Source of the DNA: Acidobacteriota bacterium
Lineage (GTDB): Bacteria > Acidobacteriota > Terriglobia > 20CM-2-55-15
Assembly: GCA_003223875.1 (NCBI GenBank)
Contig: QHWY01000086.1
Location: 1 to 33,232, forward strand
Reading direction: 5' to 3'
DNA length: 33,232 nt
This document shows, piece after piece, positions 31,087-33,232 of the stretch; the first letter of the stretch is position 1; the number at the start of each line of letters is the position of its first letter. Both the position numbers and the translations under genes were made by a program. The notes below the pieces were generated by a model. That model did no database searches and was not told the DNA's origin. It saw only the letters and a program-made list of their open reading frames with translations.

Positions 31087-31686
31087 TCACTTGAACCGCA
31101 CTCGGGATACGTGCGGGTTACCTTCTATATAAAACCGCCAGGGCTTGTCTTTGTACTCCCCCGCGTAATCAACACCCACGCGAGGGCTGGTGCGGATAGC
31201 GCCCGGATCGAGTTTCCTGTCTTCGATCCAGATCGTGGCGCCGAGCAGATCTTCACCGTTCAACGTCTTGTCGATCGACATCGCTTTGCACAATTTTCCG
31301 GGACCACTACCGATGTCGATCTCGCGTTTAGGATTATTGCGGAACCGTCGCATCAATTCCACATTTTCGAGTGGTTCGACGGCACGAATGAGAACCGCGG
31401 CGGGATATCCTACGGGTTCTGTCACAACATTCAGGCAAAAGTAGAATCCATAGATCATGTAGATATAGGCATGCCCGGGCTCACCAAACATCACCGCGGT
31501 GCGCGGCGTATGCCCCTTCGAGGCATGACACGCTAGATCATGAGGACCAACATAAGCTTCCGTTTCCACAATCGTCCCGGCCAAGTTCCGGCGCCTGAGA
31601 CGCCGTACGAGAACCTTGCCTAACAGATCGGACGCGACATCGAGTGTGGATCGGGAATAGAACGAGCGGGGAAGCTTGGCGGGCAT
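31087..31686 (-). CDS. mpg: 3-methyladenine DNA glycosylase (AAG/MPG family)
   Basis: This enzyme removes alkylated purines such as 3-methyladenine from DNA. The 199-residue protein has the family's active-site motif AGTIVETEAYVGPHDLACHA, where the Glu in VETEAY is the expected base activator. It also has HAYIYMIYGFYFCLNVV and the end motif GPGKLCKAMSID. The ATG at 31686 is preferred over a TTG at 31716, because the extra residues come from a C/G palindrome and not from the family. It lies in a minus-strand row between a zinc-ribbon gene and the c-heme barrel gene. Repair and envelope genes sharing a message looks like chance packing. Confidence 0.95.
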   Translation of the reverse strand: MPAKLPRSFYSRSTLDVASDLLGKVLVRRLRRRNLAGTIVETEAYVGPHDLACHASKGHTPRTAVMFGEPGHAYIYMIYGFYFCLNVVTEPVGYPAAVLIRAVEPLENVELMRRFRNNPKREIDIGSGPGKLCKAMSIDKTLNGEDLLGATIWIEDRKLDPGAIRTSPRVGVDYAGEYKDKPWRFYIEGNPHVSRVRFK

Positions 31687-31696
31687 GCGGCAGGAA

Positions 31697-31716
31697 TTGG
31701 GGGGTGCGCCCCCCAA
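31697..31716. repeat. Short perfect G/C palindrome between two genes
   Basis: TTGGGGGG (31697-31704) and CCCCCCAA (31709-31716) are exact complements around TGCG. It lies between the zinc-ribbon stop codon and the glycosylase start. The stem is strong but lacks a T tract, so it could slow rather than stop transcription. Confidence 0.5.
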
Positions 31717-31720
31717 TCAC

Positions 31721-31930
31721 TTACGCAGCTTCGGTTTTCCCACGGACCTGCTTCTTGATCTTCCAGTGAGAGAACAGATACTTATGACCACACCGTGGGC
31801 ACTCCCACGATCCTTTGACTGGGTCGGCGCCGCGTTCGTAGAACATCTCTACGATGAGGTGACAATGCAGACACATGGTCGGATGACTATAGACCCGTTC
31901 TGCTTTTGCGGTTTTCGTCATTACTGCCAT
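31721..31930 (-). CDS. Small zinc-ribbon protein
   Basis: The ATG at 31930 has AGGAGG 7 bases upstream, so it is chosen over the longer form from 31990. The 69-residue protein has two CxxC pairs, CLHC (20-23) and CPRC (44-47) followed by GHKY, with an aromatic WE before the second pair. The tail is basic (KIKKQVRGKTEAA). This is a one-site zinc ribbon of the kind found in many short nucleic-acid- or protein-binding factors. It has the same general layout as the 52-residue protein at 3878-4036 but no further sequence similarity is obvious. It heads the minus-strand row that includes the DNA glycosylase. Confidence 0.8.
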   Translation of the reverse strand: MAVMTKTAKAERVYSHPTMCLHCHLIVEMFYERGADPVKGSWECPRCGHKYLFSHWKIKKQVRGKTEAA

Positions 31931-32184
31931 TTTCAACCTCCTGTCCGATTTCGGGTTCCGTCCCTTTTTCAGACTCTGGCGCTCGCCCATAAAACCCTAT
32001 TGACTTATAACTGCTTGCCGAACAAGAACCTGCAGTCGCAGCTATACAGACGGTGAGATATAAAAAGGTGGTAATTCTCGGCGTCTGTCTGATATTCGTT
32101 GTCAGAACCCGGGCCAATTATAGCGAAATTTGACGAATTCGCAAATGGCTAATAGTAAGATTCCGAAATTCGAATCCGGAGTTT

Positions 32185-33232
32185 ATGCGGCTTCCGATAG
32201 TGCCTTTCATTATCGCCACGACGCTCCTAACTGCTGCCTGGTACCTGTTTACCTCGACTCGTCCAAACCATAAAAGCCTAGACGTACCGAGACTTACCCG
32301 GCTCGCGGATATTGACGGTATCGAGACGGAAGTCGCTGTCGCGCCTGATGAAAACCGTTATGCGGTCGTAGCGTCCGGCGAGGTCTGGGTGCTGAATGTT
32401 ACAACAGGAGGGCGGTACCGATTGACGCGAACATCGGATCCCGAGTCATCACCCGCCTGGACACCCGACGGGAAGCGAATCACGTACACACGCAACTCCG
32501 ACACCTTTGCCATGGATCCCGATACCGGAGCCGAGGAAGTTTTGCGCAAGAACGCCACATCGCTCTCCTGGTCCTCGAGCGGACGAATGGCATTTGTTCG
32601 GGACCGGGCTCTATGGATCGCTGACGCAGATAACCGGGAGGAGAAAAAGATCGTCGAAGCCGATCCCATTCCGGACGTTAGCAACGACCGGCCTCGATTC
32701 TCGCCCGATTCGCTGCAAATTGCCTTCATCAAGACGCAGCTTGGCTTGCGTGGCGAAGTCTGGGTCGCCGATATCTCCAATGGGATGACGCGGCCGCTCG
32801 TCTCGGATCGTGCCGCCGAGAACCCTATGGATCTCGCATGGATCAATGAGGGGCGGGATCTGGCGTACCTGACAAACCGTTCCGGCGCGTATTCTTTGTG
32901 GTACGTCGATTTTGCGCAATCGAAGATCAATCCGCTGACCCAACCCCTGACCGCCATGCCGCTTGAACGCATCGGCATGGCTGTTTCCAAGGATCGCGTC
33001 GTTGTTCCGCGGCATTTTGTCGATTCCAACATCGTTTTGTCGGATGGCACGCCAGTCGCCGCGTCGGAGAAGCTGGAATTCGAACCCGCCGCATCGCCGG
33101 ACGGAAAACGGATCGCTTATACGGTCGCCGATGAAAACAAATTCGAAATCTGGACAGCGGGTCTAAATGGAGAGAAACCAACTTTTCGGGCGCTCGGGCG
33201 AGAACCGCGCTTTTTTGCTAATGGTTACCAGA
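32185..33232 (+). CDS. TolB-like beta-propeller protein, cut by the right edge
   Basis: From ATG 32185 the frame stays open to the window end, 349 codons so far. GGAG lies just upstream (32178-32181), rather close. The protein starts with one membrane or signal helix (IVPFIIATTLLTAAWYLFTS). Repeated PD40/WD40-like blades follow: SPAWTPDGKRITYTR, PRFSPDSLQIAFIK, LAWINEGRDLAYLT and AASPDGKRIAYTVADENKFE. This is the TolB or DPP-IV N-terminal propeller pattern. What follows beyond the edge (hydrolase domain or nothing) cannot be seen. The 254 bases before it, back to 31930, hold no clear gene and no strong promoter. Confidence 0.85.
   Translation, partial: MRLPIVPFIIATTLLTAAWYLFTSTRPNHKSLDVPRLTRLADIDGIETEVAVAPDENRYAVVASGEVWVLNVTTGGRYRLTRTSDPESSPAWTPDGKRITYTRNSDTFAMDPDTGAEEVLRKNATSLSWSSSGRMAFVRDRALWIADADNREEKKIVEADPIPDVSNDRPRFSPDSLQIAFIKTQLGLRGEVWVADISNGMTRPLVSDRAAENPMDLAWINEGRDLAYLTNRSGAYSLWYVDFAQSKINPLTQPLTAMPLERIGMAVSKDRVVVPRHFVDSNIVLSDGTPVAASEKLEFEPAASPDGKRIAYTVADENKFEIWTAGLNGEKPTFRALGREPRFFANGYQ

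Noticed and set aside
1..33232. tRNA, rRNA, prophage, toxin-antitoxin or insertion-sequence genes
   Set aside because: No sequence with the fold or motifs of these was recognised on either strand; the palindromic elements carry no transposase.

Overview
The window reads as a chromosomal segment of a Gram-negative, moderately GC-rich bacterium. The best guess is Acidobacteriota or a close relative. This is inferred from an Oar-like TonB-dependent receptor with an N-terminal carboxypeptidase-regulatory domain, a TPR-CHAT protein beside subtilases, signal peptides on many proteins, and abundant intergenic palindromic elements. No rRNA, tRNA, CRISPR array, integrase or intact transposase was seen.

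Layout. (1) 1-4600 is mixed: the tail of a gene entering from the left, a large nested palindromic element, a two-gene minus-strand unit whose main product is a 5'-nucleotidase-like protein lacking most catalytic residues, a secreted hexapeptide-repeat protein, a family 5 uracil-DNA glycosylase, an unlisted 52-residue zinc ribbon, and a broken CsbD-like gene. (2) 4614-12558 is a MoxR operon: coiled-coil membrane protein, MoxR AAA+ ATPase, DUF58 protein, BatA-like membrane vWA protein and a large vWA/GATase-like/vWA membrane protein. A 91-bp perfect-armed palindrome sits between moxR and the DUF58 gene. (3) 12572-14479 encodes a secreted protein of unknown function on the minus strand. (4) 14849-25790 is a long plus-strand run: TPR-CHAT protease, small beta-rich protein, subtilase with octapeptide repeats, soluble NarX-type histidine kinase, LuxR-type response regulator, TonB-dependent receptor, second subtilase ending in nine hexapeptide repeats, and a free-standing multi-TM sensor-like domain. 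(5) 25873-29659 on the minus strand carries uvrC, a YtxH-like gene, a DUF948-like gene and a LON-domain gene, with two palindromic elements between the YtxH and DUF948 genes. (6) 29788-31930 on the minus strand carries a zinc ribbon, a 3-methyladenine DNA glycosylase and a c-heme/beta-barrel protein. (7) 32185 to the end is an unfinished TolB-like propeller gene.

The most interesting part is region 4. The first five genes (14849-20822) are so tightly packed, with 4- and 35-bp overlaps and 4- to 9-bp gaps, that they are very probably co-transcribed. They join a caspase-like cysteine protease, an exported serine protease and a two-component system. The first subtilase carries the peptide SAMASLLD once at its likely prodomain junction, and an 8-residue-period block between its catalytic Asp and His with three exact copies and one degenerate unit. 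Copies differ by synonymous codons but not in amino acids, and each is followed by Gly or Ser. This suggests a selected recognition or processing site.

At least four families of intergenic palindromes occur, several in two or more copies, and some split gene pairs that are usually adjacent. No mobilising gene for them is present in the window.
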